Source: Chryseobacterium shigense (GTDB taxonomy: Bacteria; Bacteroidota; Bacteroidia; Flavobacteriales; Weeksellaceae). From it: DNA of 64,000 nt. Below the pieces are notes generated by a model that saw only the letters and a program-made list of their open reading frames with translations, made no database searches and had not been told where the DNA came from. The stretch covers positions 203,751 to 267,750 of the forward strand of contig NZ_FTNY01000006.1 in assembly GCF_900156575.1 (NCBI RefSeq), in the 5' to 3' direction. A program made the position numbers and the translations under genes. Numbering within the stretch: position 1 is the stretch's first letter; each line of letters starts with the position of its first letter. Shown here piece by piece: positions 26,380-34,807 of this stretch.

Positions 26380-28035
26380 TTAGTGCCCTTTTTCCTTCAT
26401 GATCTTGTTTAATCTTTTTAACATAGACAGCCCTAAAAGTGTCGCAAATATTAACAGAGCGAAGTTCACCAGGAAGTAATTCATTTTGTTGTCGTAATTG
26501 TACCAGGTACTCGCCAGAATTCCTGAAAGTTTATTTCCTACCGAGTTGGCCAGGAAGAAACCTCCCATCATCAACGCGGTAATTCTCGCCGGTGAAAGCT
26601 TGGAAACAAAAGAAAGCCCCATAGGAGAGAGGCATAGCTCCCCGACAGTAATGACTCCGTAACCGGCAACCAGCCATAGTGGAGATACTTTTACGGCCCC
26701 GTTGTCTCCGGCCATAACAGCAAGAACCATGACCAGACAGGATAACCCGGAGATAAATAGTCCCAATACAATTTTTGTAGGAGTTAAAGGTTCTTTTCCT
26801 TTCCTTCTCAATAAAGCCCAGAACCCTACGACCAGCGGAGTAAGGGCAATCACCCAGAATGGATTGATAGACTGAAATAATTCTGTGTTGTATAAATAGA
26901 CTTTAGATTCCGGATTTCTTTCTAGAGCTGCACGCTGCTCAGGAGAAATATTTCTGAAGTAGATATCTTTTCCGGTTTCCTTAATGCTTTTACCATCCTT
27001 GTCTTTTTGAGATTGGAACTGCGCGTCATAGACAGGAACTTCCTTGTCTTCATAGCTTTTTCCCTCTACCATATAGATGTCTTCAAGAGGTTTTTCCAAA
27101 GAAGCAGGAACACTTCTGTCCGTGTAATAATTGGCCCATCTTGTAAGTGCCGTACCATTTTGTTTGAAAACTGCCCAGAAGAACATGCTGATCAGGAATA
27201 CCGAAAGGAGAGCTCCGATGGACGGTTTTTCTTCCGGTTTGGCTTTAAAGTAAAGCGAAGCATAAAAGTAAATAACAGGAACACAGGCAAAAATAAAGGC
27301 ATCCGTACTGTCGCTTCCGAAAATATTGCCCGGAATAAACCATCCTATCGCTCCCACTGCAATCGCAGGAACAAAAACTTTAATTAGAATTTCAGAAAGT
27401 TTAGTGTCACCTTCCTCTACAGGTTTCATCTGTGCAGCATGGATGTAGTGTTTTCTTCCAATAGTAAAAATCACCATTCCGATCAGCATTCCTACTCCGG
27501 CCGTGATGAAAGCTTCACCCCATCCGAATTTATTACGCATGAAAGCAGCAATAATATTACAAATAAAGGCTCCGATATTAATTCCCATGTAGAAAATATT
27601 GTATCCTGAGTCTTTATTGGCTTTATAAGGTTCTTCAGAATATAGGTTACCTAGTAATGTAGAAATGGTGGGTTTGAAGAAACCATTTCCAATGATGATC
27701 AGGGCTAAAGAACCGTAGAAAAGAGGAAGTTCTTTGAAGACGCCCATTCCTATGTATCCTGCGGCCATTAAAATTCCGCCCAGATAAATAGATTTGATAT
27801 ATCCTAAAACCCTGTCAGCCAAAAATCCTCCAAGGAATGGCGTTAAATAGGTCAAAGCGATGTAGGTTCCGAAAATATCATCAGCGGTTTTGTCCGGAAG
27901 TCCAAGTCCTCCTTTTAGTCCGGTGGGCTCAATGACATAAAGAACAAAGATTCCAAGAATCAGATAGTACCCAAAACGCTCCCACATTTCTGTGAAAAAG
28001 AGAAAGGGCAGGCCTTTAGGATGTTTAGTCTTCAT
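26380..28035 (-). CDS. POT-family peptide MFS transporter
   Basis: A 551-residue transporter from the ATG at 28035 (MKTKHPKGLPFLFFTEMWERFGYYLIL); an ATG at 28059 would add eight residues over a TATTTTTG -7-like element (28057-28064, minus strand), so the shorter start is preferred. Marks: GFFKPTISTLLGNLY and FYMGINIGAFICN. An insertion of about 80 residues with charged sequence (SYEDKEVPVYDAQFQSQKDKDGKS) sits between membrane segments in the second half. This insert is absent from the other two paralogues and is probably a periplasmic or cytoplasmic loop. It has its own terminator, so it is separately transcribed. Confidence 0.92.
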   Translation of the reverse strand: MKTKHPKGLPFLFFTEMWERFGYYLILGIFVLYVIEPTGLKGGLGLPDKTADDIFGTYIALTYLTPFLGGFLADRVLGYIKSIYLGGILMAAGYIGMGVFKELPLFYGSLALIIIGNGFFKPTISTLLGNLYSEEPYKANKDSGYNIFYMGINIGAFICNIIAAFMRNKFGWGEAFITAGVGMLIGMVIFTIGRKHYIHAAQMKPVEEGDTKLSEILIKVFVPAIAVGAIGWFIPGNIFGSDSTDAFIFACVPVIYFYASLYFKAKPEEKPSIGALLSVFLISMFFWAVFKQNGTALTRWANYYTDRSVPASLEKPLEDIYMVEGKSYEDKEVPVYDAQFQSQKDKDGKSIKETGKDIYFRNISPEQRAALERNPESKVYLYNTELFQSINPFWVIALTPLVVGFWALLRRKGKEPLTPTKIVLGLFISGLSCLVMVLAVMAGDNGAVKVSPLWLVAGYGVITVGELCLSPMGLSFVSKLSPARITALMMGGFFLANSVGNKLSGILASTWYNYDNKMNYFLVNFALLIFATLLGLSMLKRLNKIMKEKGH

Positions 28036-28128
28036 ATATTCAAATTTCAAATTTCCCAAAAATAAGTTTTTAATTTCAATTGATAAAATAAATAATACTC
28101 TGAGAAATGATTAATGAAATAAATAAAA

Positions 28129-28153
28129 ATCCCTTTCAGAATTGGGAAGGGAT
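28129..28153 (-). terminator. Terminator after the DPP IV operon
   Basis: ATCCCTT (28129-28135) pairs with AAGGGAT (28147-28153), with an A-rich run on its left that gives a T run on the minus strand. It is 12 bp after the last stop. Confidence 0.7.
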
Positions 28154-28164
28154 GATCTATTCGT

Positions 28165-28950
28165 TTATTTATAAATTTGAGGAGGAGGCACGGGAGCCTG
28201 TTCATTTCTTCTCAGCTTCTCGGCTTTTGAAAGTCCGTTGATCAGTTTTTCAAGATCTTCCTTTTTTTTTGCAAAGAAATGACTGTAGGTATATGCAGAA
28301 ACATAACAATAGCCATAACTCGTCTGAAAATAATTGTCCATGAAATCAAAATGTCCATCATCCAGTTTTTTTGAATAATTGATATGGAACATCGGTAAAC
28401 CATTCACCGTTCTATATTCAGTCTTCTTTAAAGTCGAAATATTGGGTGTATTCAAAACAGATCCTATCGCTTCATTTTTAATCGCTTCAATATTTTCTTT
28501 TTTTGAATTGATACAATAGAAATATCCATATAGTTTTGAATCGTCTGAGCTTACAAAATGATATTCAGAAAATCGGAGATTGTCGCTTTCGTAAGCGTCC
28601 CATTTTTTCTTATCAAAATAAACACCGCCATCAGCACGTTCGCTGCTTACCAATGAGTCTGCAGAGGGTGATTTTGTAATGAGTTGCTTATTGACAGGAA
28701 TGTTTTTAAATGCCTCACGATCTTTACTGTTGGCGTAGGTCCAGGTTTTATCTTTATACAAAATAAGATGGGCACCATTTTCTGTTATTGCTGTTATCTG
28801 GGCAAGGTGAAATTCATCATTGATTTTTCTGATTTCCCAATTTCCTTCCGAAAAAACAGCAACCTCCATTTTCTCCTTTGTTATTGCCAATGCCTGCGAA
28901 TCTGCAAAAGAATAGCACATGAGCATTGGCAAAACAAATAGATATTTCAT
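28165..28950 (-). CDS. Exported protein of unknown function, coupled to DPP IV
   Basis: From the ATG at 28950 the protein has 261 residues and starts with a signal peptide (about 1-19). Residues 45-75 include AQITAITENGAHLILYKDKTWTY, a pattern seen in small exported repeats that end in KDGTWxY. The rest has no known motif; it is rich in aromatic residues in the second half (DNYFQTSYGYCYVSAYTYSHFF) and ends with PVPPPQ. The start is one nucleotide after the DPP IV stop codon, so the genes are co-translated. A role in the processing of peptides at the cell envelope is only suggested by context. Confidence 0.75.
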   Translation of the reverse strand: MKYLFVLPMLMCYSFADSQALAITKEKMEVAVFSEGNWEIRKINDEFHLAQITAITENGAHLILYKDKTWTYANSKDREAFKNIPVNKQLITKSPSADSLVSSERADGGVYFDKKKWDAYESDNLRFSEYHFVSSDDSKLYGYFYCINSKKENIEAIKNEAIGSVLNTPNISTLKKTEYRTVNGLPMFHINYSKKLDDGHFDFMDNYFQTSYGYCYVSAYTYSHFFAKKKEDLEKLINGLSKAEKLRRNEQAPVPPPQIYK

Positions 28951-28951
28951 A

Positions 28952-31081
28952 TTACAGATTCTCAATAATAAAATCCGTCATTTTCTGATACAGTTGCGGT
29001 CTTGTCTGGCCACCATGAATCCCGTGGTTTTTATCAGGATACGCCATGAAATCAAACTGTTTTTTGTTCTGGATCAACGCTTCAGAGAATTCCATAGAAT
29101 TCTGGAAATGTACGTTGTCATCGGCTGTTCCGTGGATTAGAAGAAACTTACCTTTCAGCAAGCTGGCATATTCCGTCGGAGAGTTTTTATCGTAGCCATC
29201 AGGGTTTTCCTGCGGTGTTCTCATGAATCTTTCTGTGTATACGGAATCATAATATCTCCAGTTGGTCACCGGTGCTACAGCGATTCCTGCCTTGAACACA
29301 TCGGCTCCTTTGGTCATTGCCAGACTGGTCATATATCCACCGAAACTCCATCCGAACATTCCGATTCTAGTTTTGTCAATATAAGACTGACTTCCGAACC
29401 ATTTTGCAGCCGTGATCTGATCTTCAATCTCGTATTTTCCTAAATTCATATAGGTCACTTTTTTGAACTTAGTTCCTTTATAGCCGGTTCCACGACCATC
29501 TACACACGCAACAATGTAGCCTTTCTGTGCTAAATGATTAAACCATAAAGTGTTTCCAGTGTCCCAAGAGTTAGCAACCTGTTGTGATCCCGGTCCGGAG
29601 TATTGGAACATAAATAAAGGATATTTCTTTTTGGGATCAAAGTTCTTAGGCTTTATGATCCATGCATTCATCTGATCACCTGCACCGTTTGGAATGGTGA
29701 TGAATTCTTTCTCTGAAAAGTTATCAGCCTTTAATTTCTGAAGCTGATCATTATTGTTCTGAAGTTCTTTTACCGTTTTCCCATTTCCGTCTTTTAATAC
29801 ATACGTGTATGGTTTTGAAGCAGTGGAAGATGTTTCGATGAAATAGTTGTAATTTTTGCTGAAGTTGGCGGAATTGTTTCCTTCCGCATTAGAGATCAAC
29901 TGAGATTTTCCGTTTTCAATATTGACTTTGGAAACCACTTTATTGATGCTTCCTTTTTCAGTGGTTTGAACGTAAACTTCTTTAGATTTTGGATTAAATC
30001 CATAAAAATCGGTTACCTCCCAGTTTCCTTTTGTAATCTGTTTTTTAAGCTTTCCATCCTTATCGTACCAATACAGATGGCGGTTTCCATCTCTTTCGGA
30101 AGCCCAAAGGAAAGAATCATCCTCAAGGAATTCAAGAGTAGGGCTGTCTGTATCAATCCATTTTTCATCTGTTTCAGTGAATAATTTCTGAACCGATCCG
30201 GTTTTGGTATTGACTTTCAAAATATCAGACGCATTCTGAATTCTTTCGGAAGTAACCAAAACAATTTCATCCGGCTTAGCGGTCTGAATAACGTTGGGGA
30301 TATAATAGTTTTTAAAAGAACTCAGATTGAGCGGTATTGTTTTTCCGGAATCAAGACGGTATAGTTGAGCAGAAACGATAGAATTTTTCTCTCCTGCTTT
30401 AGGATATTTGTAACGCATTTCAGCCGGATACAGATTTTTTCCATAGATAGGAATATAGATCTCCGGAACCTGGCTTTCATCAGATTTTACAAATACTACT
30501 GCATCCGAGTTTTTGGTCCACTCAAACTGTCTTGCATGCCCGAATTCCTCTTCATATACCCAATCTGCAAGTCCGTTGATAATAGAATTTTTCTTTCCAT
30601 CATTTGTCATCTGAATAATTTTTCCAGAGTTTAAATCCTGATAGAATAAATTGTTATCTGCAATAAATGCTACTTTGGTAGCATCAGGAGAAAATCTAGG
30701 CTCTTGAACTGGATTTCCATCATTTAAACTGATTGTTTTTCCGGATTTCAGATCTTTTACATCAAATTTTCCAAGGAAAGAATGTCTGTAGATGGGTTGG
30801 CTCTCTTTTAAAAGAAGAATTTTTGACTCATCATCAGAGAATTCGTAACTCTCAAACTTACCTTCAACAATATTTCCGTCTTTTTGTGAAGTTTTATAAG
30901 AATACCTGGCAATTCCCGTAGGTTCTATCACCAGATAATTCTCTCCGTTTTTCATGGATGCAATACCCGCGATGCTTTTGCCACGGTAATATCCCGAATA
31001 TATTTTATCTAAAGTGATTTCCTGTGCAGATACATTATGGAATGCAGCAGCCACAGTAAGAGTTAAGAGTATTTTTTTCAT
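28952..31081 (-). CDS. Dipeptidyl peptidase IV (S9B family)
   Basis: A 709-residue exported serine peptidase with a signal peptide (about 1-19). The N-terminal beta-propeller carries the DPP IV hallmark WVYEEEF (the Glu motif at 177-179 that holds the substrate amino-terminus). The C-terminal alpha/beta-hydrolase has the triad S579 (GWSFGGY), D654 (HGTADDNV) and H686 (KNHGI). It removes X-Pro or X-Ala dipeptides from peptide N-termini in the periplasm. The products are substrates for POT transporters, three of which lie just downstream, which fits a peptide-scavenging block. TATCTTTG at 31108-31101 is the likely -7 element. Confidence 0.95.
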   Translation of the reverse strand: MKKILLTLTVAAAFHNVSAQEITLDKIYSGYYRGKSIAGIASMKNGENYLVIEPTGIARYSYKTSQKDGNIVEGKFESYEFSDDESKILLLKESQPIYRHSFLGKFDVKDLKSGKTISLNDGNPVQEPRFSPDATKVAFIADNNLFYQDLNSGKIIQMTNDGKKNSIINGLADWVYEEEFGHARQFEWTKNSDAVVFVKSDESQVPEIYIPIYGKNLYPAEMRYKYPKAGEKNSIVSAQLYRLDSGKTIPLNLSSFKNYYIPNVIQTAKPDEIVLVTSERIQNASDILKVNTKTGSVQKLFTETDEKWIDTDSPTLEFLEDDSFLWASERDGNRHLYWYDKDGKLKKQITKGNWEVTDFYGFNPKSKEVYVQTTEKGSINKVVSKVNIENGKSQLISNAEGNNSANFSKNYNYFIETSSTASKPYTYVLKDGNGKTVKELQNNNDQLQKLKADNFSEKEFITIPNGAGDQMNAWIIKPKNFDPKKKYPLFMFQYSGPGSQQVANSWDTGNTLWFNHLAQKGYIVACVDGRGTGYKGTKFKKVTYMNLGKYEIEDQITAAKWFGSQSYIDKTRIGMFGWSFGGYMTSLAMTKGADVFKAGIAVAPVTNWRYYDSVYTERFMRTPQENPDGYDKNSPTEYASLLKGKFLLIHGTADDNVHFQNSMEFSEALIQNKKQFDFMAYPDKNHGIHGGQTRPQLYQKMTDFIIENL

Positions 31082-31100
31082 TTCTAATTTTAATGGATCT

Positions 31101-31108
31101 CAAAGATA
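31101..31108 (-). promoter_or_regulatory. Putative -7 element for DPP IV operon
   Basis: TATCTTTG on the minus strand, 20 nt before the DPP IV start, is an exact TAnnTTTG match. The -33 element is not clear. Confidence 0.55.
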
Positions 31109-31201
31109 ATAATTTTATTAAATGCATAAAAAACCTTTTTTAATACAGGTTTTGGCAAAAAAATTGAATGTATTACAGTACAATCAAATTAAATAATAAT
31201 T

Positions 31202-31675
31202 ATGGAAACGAATGCATACAACCAGAAACTGAACCGCTATGTTTTGGCAGATCAGATCGTCTATACCGGATTTTCCAGCTTTAAGGATGCAGAAGAATGT
31301 GCAAACAAAAAAGGAGGAACTTTAGTGGAAGTAGGTTTTAAAGATGGAAATGATAACCCGCAGATTACCAATGAAGCAGGGTTGATTGAAAAAAAACTTC
31401 ATTATTATGTATATGCTGGTGAAGAATATAAATTTATCCATTCATCTGATCCCGGTTTTAGAAAATATGCGGATGAACTTCAGAAAATAAAAGCCAATAA
31501 AGATAAGACGAGCCCGGATGAGAGGTATCTGGCCAGTTTTGAAATTGAAAATACAGAAGACCCGATCGTAGTGATCAAAAATGACCATTTTGAATCGGTG
31601 ACTTCAAGAGAACGCTCAAAATATTTGAAGCACGCTGAAGTTTATGAACTAGGGGTGTCTGTCCCAAAATCTTAA
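31202..31675 (+). CDS. Hypothetical protein, small operon with DUF6496 gene
   Basis: A 157-residue cytoplasmic protein with no signal peptide and no motif I recognise. It is charged (RYVLADQIVYTGFSSFKDAEECANKKGG near the N-terminus) and contains the segment KANKDKTSPDERYLASFEIENTEDP. The stop is 12 nt before a 61-residue DUF6496 gene, and one terminator serves both. Proteins of this kind appear in Chryseobacterium but their function is not known to me. Confidence 0.7.
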   Translation: METNAYNQKLNRYVLADQIVYTGFSSFKDAEECANKKGGTLVEVGFKDGNDNPQITNEAGLIEKKLHYYVYAGEEYKFIHSSDPGFRKYADELQKIKANKDKTSPDERYLASFEIENTEDPIVVIKNDHFESVTSRERSKYLKHAEVYELGVSVPKS

Positions 31676-31687
31676 AAAAAATATACC

Positions 31688-31873
31688 ATGAGCAAGACTA
31701 AATATTCAGATAAAGCTCAGAACAAAATAGGGGAGGTCCTGCACGAATTCAAGGAAGGGAAGCTGAAATCCTCTTCAGGAGAAAAAGTGACCAGCAGAAA
31801 ACAGGCTATTGCCATCGGAATTTCCGAAGCGAAAGACAAAGGTTTACGGGTACCCAAGAAGAAAAAAGAGTAA
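31688..31873 (+). CDS. DUF6496 domain small basic protein
   Basis: A 61-residue, strongly basic protein: VLHEFKEGKLKSSSGEKV is followed by TSRKQAIAIGISEAKD and a C-terminal KGLRVPKKKKE tail. The pattern G(K/E)LKS-SGxKVTSRKQAIAI(A/G)ISEA is the DUF6496 signature. These small proteins are found in many bacteria without a known role; the charge suggests nucleic acid binding, as inference only. It is co-transcribed with the 157-residue protein upstream. Confidence 0.8.
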   Translation: MSKTKYSDKAQNKIGEVLHEFKEGKLKSSSGEKVTSRKQAIAIGISEAKDKGLRVPKKKKE

Positions 31874-31878
31874 TCCAC

Positions 31879-31912
31879 AAAAAGACCGTGAAAATATTTT
31901 CACGGTCTTTTT
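31879..31912 (+). terminator. Strong bidirectional terminator
   Basis: A perfect 34-nt palindrome (AAAAAGACCGTGAAAAT and its complement) flanked by A and T runs. It lies between the convergent DUF6496 and phosphorylase genes and can serve both strands. Confidence 0.9.
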
Positions 31913-31980
31913 ATTGTAAAGTAATCAACCGGCCCTGATGGATGAGGCTGGAAATTTCATTAACCTTATTGGTTTTTCAC

Positions 31981-33636
31981 TTATTTATATACTATTTTAT
32001 AATACTCATCTGCCATTCTATCACTGTTAAAGTGTTCTTGAACATCATTCATAGCATTATACTGAATCTTTCTCCATTGGTCCGGATGGTCGTAGTAGGT
32101 AGGGAGAATTTTATTTTCAAGGATTTCGTACAGCTGATTCAGGTCGTAGGTATCTTGTTCATAGATGCTCATATTGAGATAGTCAGCTTTCGGAACGACA
32201 AATGAATTTTCTCCCGGTTTTGCAAATTCAGGAATCCAGCCGTCATCGGTAGAAAGGTTGACAGAGCCATTCATCGCTGCAGTCATTCCGGAGGTTCCGG
32301 ATGCTTCTCTTGGTACCCTTGGATTGTTAAGCCATAGATCGGAGCCCTGTTTCATTGATTTACTTAAAGAAAGTTCATAGCCTGTAAGGACTGCCATATT
32401 TTTATGATTCTTACTTTCTTCCACCAATGTGTTAAAGGTAGAAATTGCGGAATAGTCCATAGGATAAGGTTTCCCAGACCAAATGATCTGTACCGGATAT
32501 TTTGGATTATTCAGTAATCTGTAGAATCTTTCTTTATCGTGCAGCAATAAGTCTGCACGTTTGTAGCCTGCAAATCTTCTGGCCCAAACAATGGTAAAAA
32601 TGTTAGGATTAAATAAATTTCCTGTCTGATCTGCAACGATTGTGAAAAGCCTTTTCTTTAAATGCTTTTTACGGTAATCAAAAACGGTTTCATCATTTTC
32701 ATCTTTAGCATTATAAAGAGGTTTGTCTGCCCAGTATTTAAATTCCTGAGCATTGGTAATCGAGGTGATTTCGCATATCCCCGGATATTTGCTCCACATC
32801 GCTCTGGAAACCACGCCATGCAGTTTCGAAACACCATTGGCTATTCTCGCCATTTTCAAAGCACATAAGGAGTGATTGAAACGGTCGTCATCCGCCCCTT
32901 CAATGCTTTTCACATCCTGCATACTGAATCCGGAAAAATAGGACATGTCATAGCAGAGCTTAAGATTATGTTTTTCATTTCCAGCCTCTTCCGGAGTATG
33001 GGTTGTGAAAACCAGTTTTTCTTTTACCCTGTTCAGATCTCCGTTGTACTTTTTCAAAAGATAGAATGCTGCGGGAAGTCCGTGAGCTTCATTCAGGTGA
33101 TAAACATCTCTTTCAGTGTTCATTTCATCCAGCAATTTAGCACCTCCTTTTCCTAATAAGATATATTGAGCCAGTTTTGTAGATTCATTGGCATCATATA
33201 ATTTATGACAGATGGTTTTGGATACATGATCATTTTCAGGAACATCCGTAGAAAGGAAAAACATAGGTGCTGTATTGAAAATTTCAGGATCTAGGTACCA
33301 TACTTTCACCCATACCGGTGCACTATGAATCTCAATCTGGAATTTTATGCCGGTATCTTCAAGAAAGCTGTACATTTTTTTGGTCCACACAGGCTGAAGA
33401 GTCTGATCATGATTCCTGACCTGATCATAATAGCCAAACTTCCATAAAATACCGATCCCGATAAGATCTTGTTTTAGGTTGTAAGCACTTCTCATATGAG
33501 ATCCTGCGAGGAATCCCAAGCCTCCCGAATATATTTTCAAAACCTGTTCAATGGCAAATTCCATTGAAAAATAGGCGGTTTTTTTAGAATATTGTGGATT
33601 GATGCTGTAAGGTATTTTAAAATTTTTAAAATCCAT
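31981..33636 (-). CDS. glgP: Alpha-glucan phosphorylase family protein lacking PLP lysine
   Basis: A 551-residue protein of the alpha-glucan phosphorylase family that is shorter than glycogen phosphorylases. Family motifs are clear: YFSMEFAIEQVLKIYSGGLG, YHLNEAHGLPAAF, FTTHTPEEAGN, ARRFAGYKRADLLL and REASGTSGM. The last motif is followed by Thr (T452, ACT codon) where the family's pyridoxal-phosphate lysine is expected (EASGTGNMK in glycogen phosphorylase, EASGTSGMK in this branch). So the fold is kept but the cofactor anchor is missing. It may be inactive, regulatory, or a retaining glycosyltransferase-like enzyme. The name glgP is by homology. It is convergent with the DUF6496 gene. Confidence 0.85.
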   Translation of the reverse strand: MDFKNFKIPYSINPQYSKKTAYFSMEFAIEQVLKIYSGGLGFLAGSHMRSAYNLKQDLIGIGILWKFGYYDQVRNHDQTLQPVWTKKMYSFLEDTGIKFQIEIHSAPVWVKVWYLDPEIFNTAPMFFLSTDVPENDHVSKTICHKLYDANESTKLAQYILLGKGGAKLLDEMNTERDVYHLNEAHGLPAAFYLLKKYNGDLNRVKEKLVFTTHTPEEAGNEKHNLKLCYDMSYFSGFSMQDVKSIEGADDDRFNHSLCALKMARIANGVSKLHGVVSRAMWSKYPGICEITSITNAQEFKYWADKPLYNAKDENDETVFDYRKKHLKKRLFTIVADQTGNLFNPNIFTIVWARRFAGYKRADLLLHDKERFYRLLNNPKYPVQIIWSGKPYPMDYSAISTFNTLVEESKNHKNMAVLTGYELSLSKSMKQGSDLWLNNPRVPREASGTSGMTAAMNGSVNLSTDDGWIPEFAKPGENSFVVPKADYLNMSIYEQDTYDLNQLYEILENKILPTYYDHPDQWRKIQYNAMNDVQEHFNSDRMADEYYKIVYK

Positions 33637-33740
33637 AAATCACAGTTTTATTGTTAAAGCTCTAAAGGTATCGATTATGAAAATAAACTTTACATTAATT
33701 ATTTGATAAATTCATTTAAAAATATCTTATGAATAGTTTT

Positions 33741-33763
33741 TTTACCTACCTTTAATAGGTAAA
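33741..33763 (+). terminator. Hairpin with T run before hypothetical gene
   Basis: TTTACCTA (33741-33748) pairs exactly with TAGGTAAA (33756-33763), followed by five T. It sits in the gap upstream of the gene at 33839, with no plus-strand gene before it for several kb except across the phosphorylase gene. It may be an attenuator or the end of a small transcript. Confidence 0.4.
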
Positions 33764-33838
33764 TTTTTGAAAATCAAAAACTTCTAACGGTGAGAACCAT
33801 TATGGCATGTGTTCTTTGGTCACATAAAAAAATCACCC

Positions 33839-34636
33839 ATGAAAAAGACATTTTCTGATGAAGATTTAATAAAGAATCTCAGCCTATACTATATGAATCG
33901 GCATTTGAAAAAAAAGCCGATGGAAAAATATCACCGTAAAATAGACGAATCTCTTCTTCATGACCGTGAAAAATATAGAAAAAAATCAGAGATTCTACTC
34001 CTCAATTCTTTTATGCATCATTTTCCCGATGTCAAATTTGAAGACCTTACCTGCGAAAGTCCTGACTTTATCGCCAAACTCAACGACAAAAAGATCGGAA
34101 TAGAGCTCACCGAAGTTATTAATCATCTTGAAATGAAAAAGGTAGAAAGTACATTGAATAAGATGTTCCGTCAGGCAGAAATATTATTAGAACAGGAAGA
34201 CACCGCGAAATACCGTGGTGTTTATTTTTTAGAATTTCACCCAAATATCAAATTTGACAATATTGAAGAACAAGAAGAAAATATCATCAGCATTTATAAA
34301 AGCATCAGAAAGAACAAGGCGGTAGGCTGTGTAAAGGGAATCAGGAAATCTTTTCACCGAAGAAATGTTTTTATTACTCATGAGTACAGCATGAATCTTT
34401 TTGATGAGCTTTGTTCAGAAAAAATCCTGGACCTTATTGATAAAAAAAACGAGAAGTTCCCATATTACGATACTTCTGTTGATGAGTGCTGGCTGGTCAT
34501 TGTTTCCGATATGAATTCCATTGCCTCCAGATATACATTTATTCAGGATAAAGAGCATCTGCAGGAAGTGAAGAGCCCTTTTCATAAGATCTTTCACCTC
34601 GAAAATCTCTGTGGAAATATTACAAGTATAAAATAG
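33839..34636 (+). CDS. Unknown protein with PD-(D/E)XK-like motif
   Basis: A 265-residue cytoplasmic protein from the ATG at 33839 (an earlier ATG at 33809 adds ten residues). The N-terminal about 60 residues are basic. Residues 73-91 read ESPDFIAKLNDKKIGIELT: the PD at 75-76 and E89 in a GIELTEV strand are spaced as in the PD-(D/E)XK nuclease fold, but the usual Lys after E-x is Thr (T91). An alpha-helical and charged C-terminal part follows. No helicase, methyltransferase or toxin-antitoxin partner is adjacent. A DNA- or RNA-handling role is a guess from the motif only. Confidence 0.7.
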   Translation: MKKTFSDEDLIKNLSLYYMNRHLKKKPMEKYHRKIDESLLHDREKYRKKSEILLLNSFMHHFPDVKFEDLTCESPDFIAKLNDKKIGIELTEVINHLEMKKVESTLNKMFRQAEILLEQEDTAKYRGVYFLEFHPNIKFDNIEEQEENIISIYKSIRKNKAVGCVKGIRKSFHRRNVFITHEYSMNLFDELCSEKILDLIDKKNEKFPYYDTSVDECWLVIVSDMNSIASRYTFIQDKEHLQEVKSPFHKIFHLENLCGNITSIK

Positions 34637-34709
34637 TTGGATTTTATTGGGTAATATCATAATTATTTCATGTTTTTATTTGAAATAATTTAAGATTTTT
34701 AAAAATCCA

Positions 34710-34739
34710 TTGTTTGTGATTAAAATATAGGTATATTTG
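34710..34739 (+). promoter_or_regulatory. Bacteroidota promoter for T9SS type B protein
   Basis: TTG (34710-34712), 19-nt spacer and TATATTTG (34732-34739), a full consensus match 69 nt before the start of the secreted protein gene. Confidence 0.6.
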
Positions 34740-34807
34740 ATGAATGTGTTATGAATCAATAAAAACTATGTGTTTTTCACATTATATCCACTAAAAACAA
34801 TATATCT

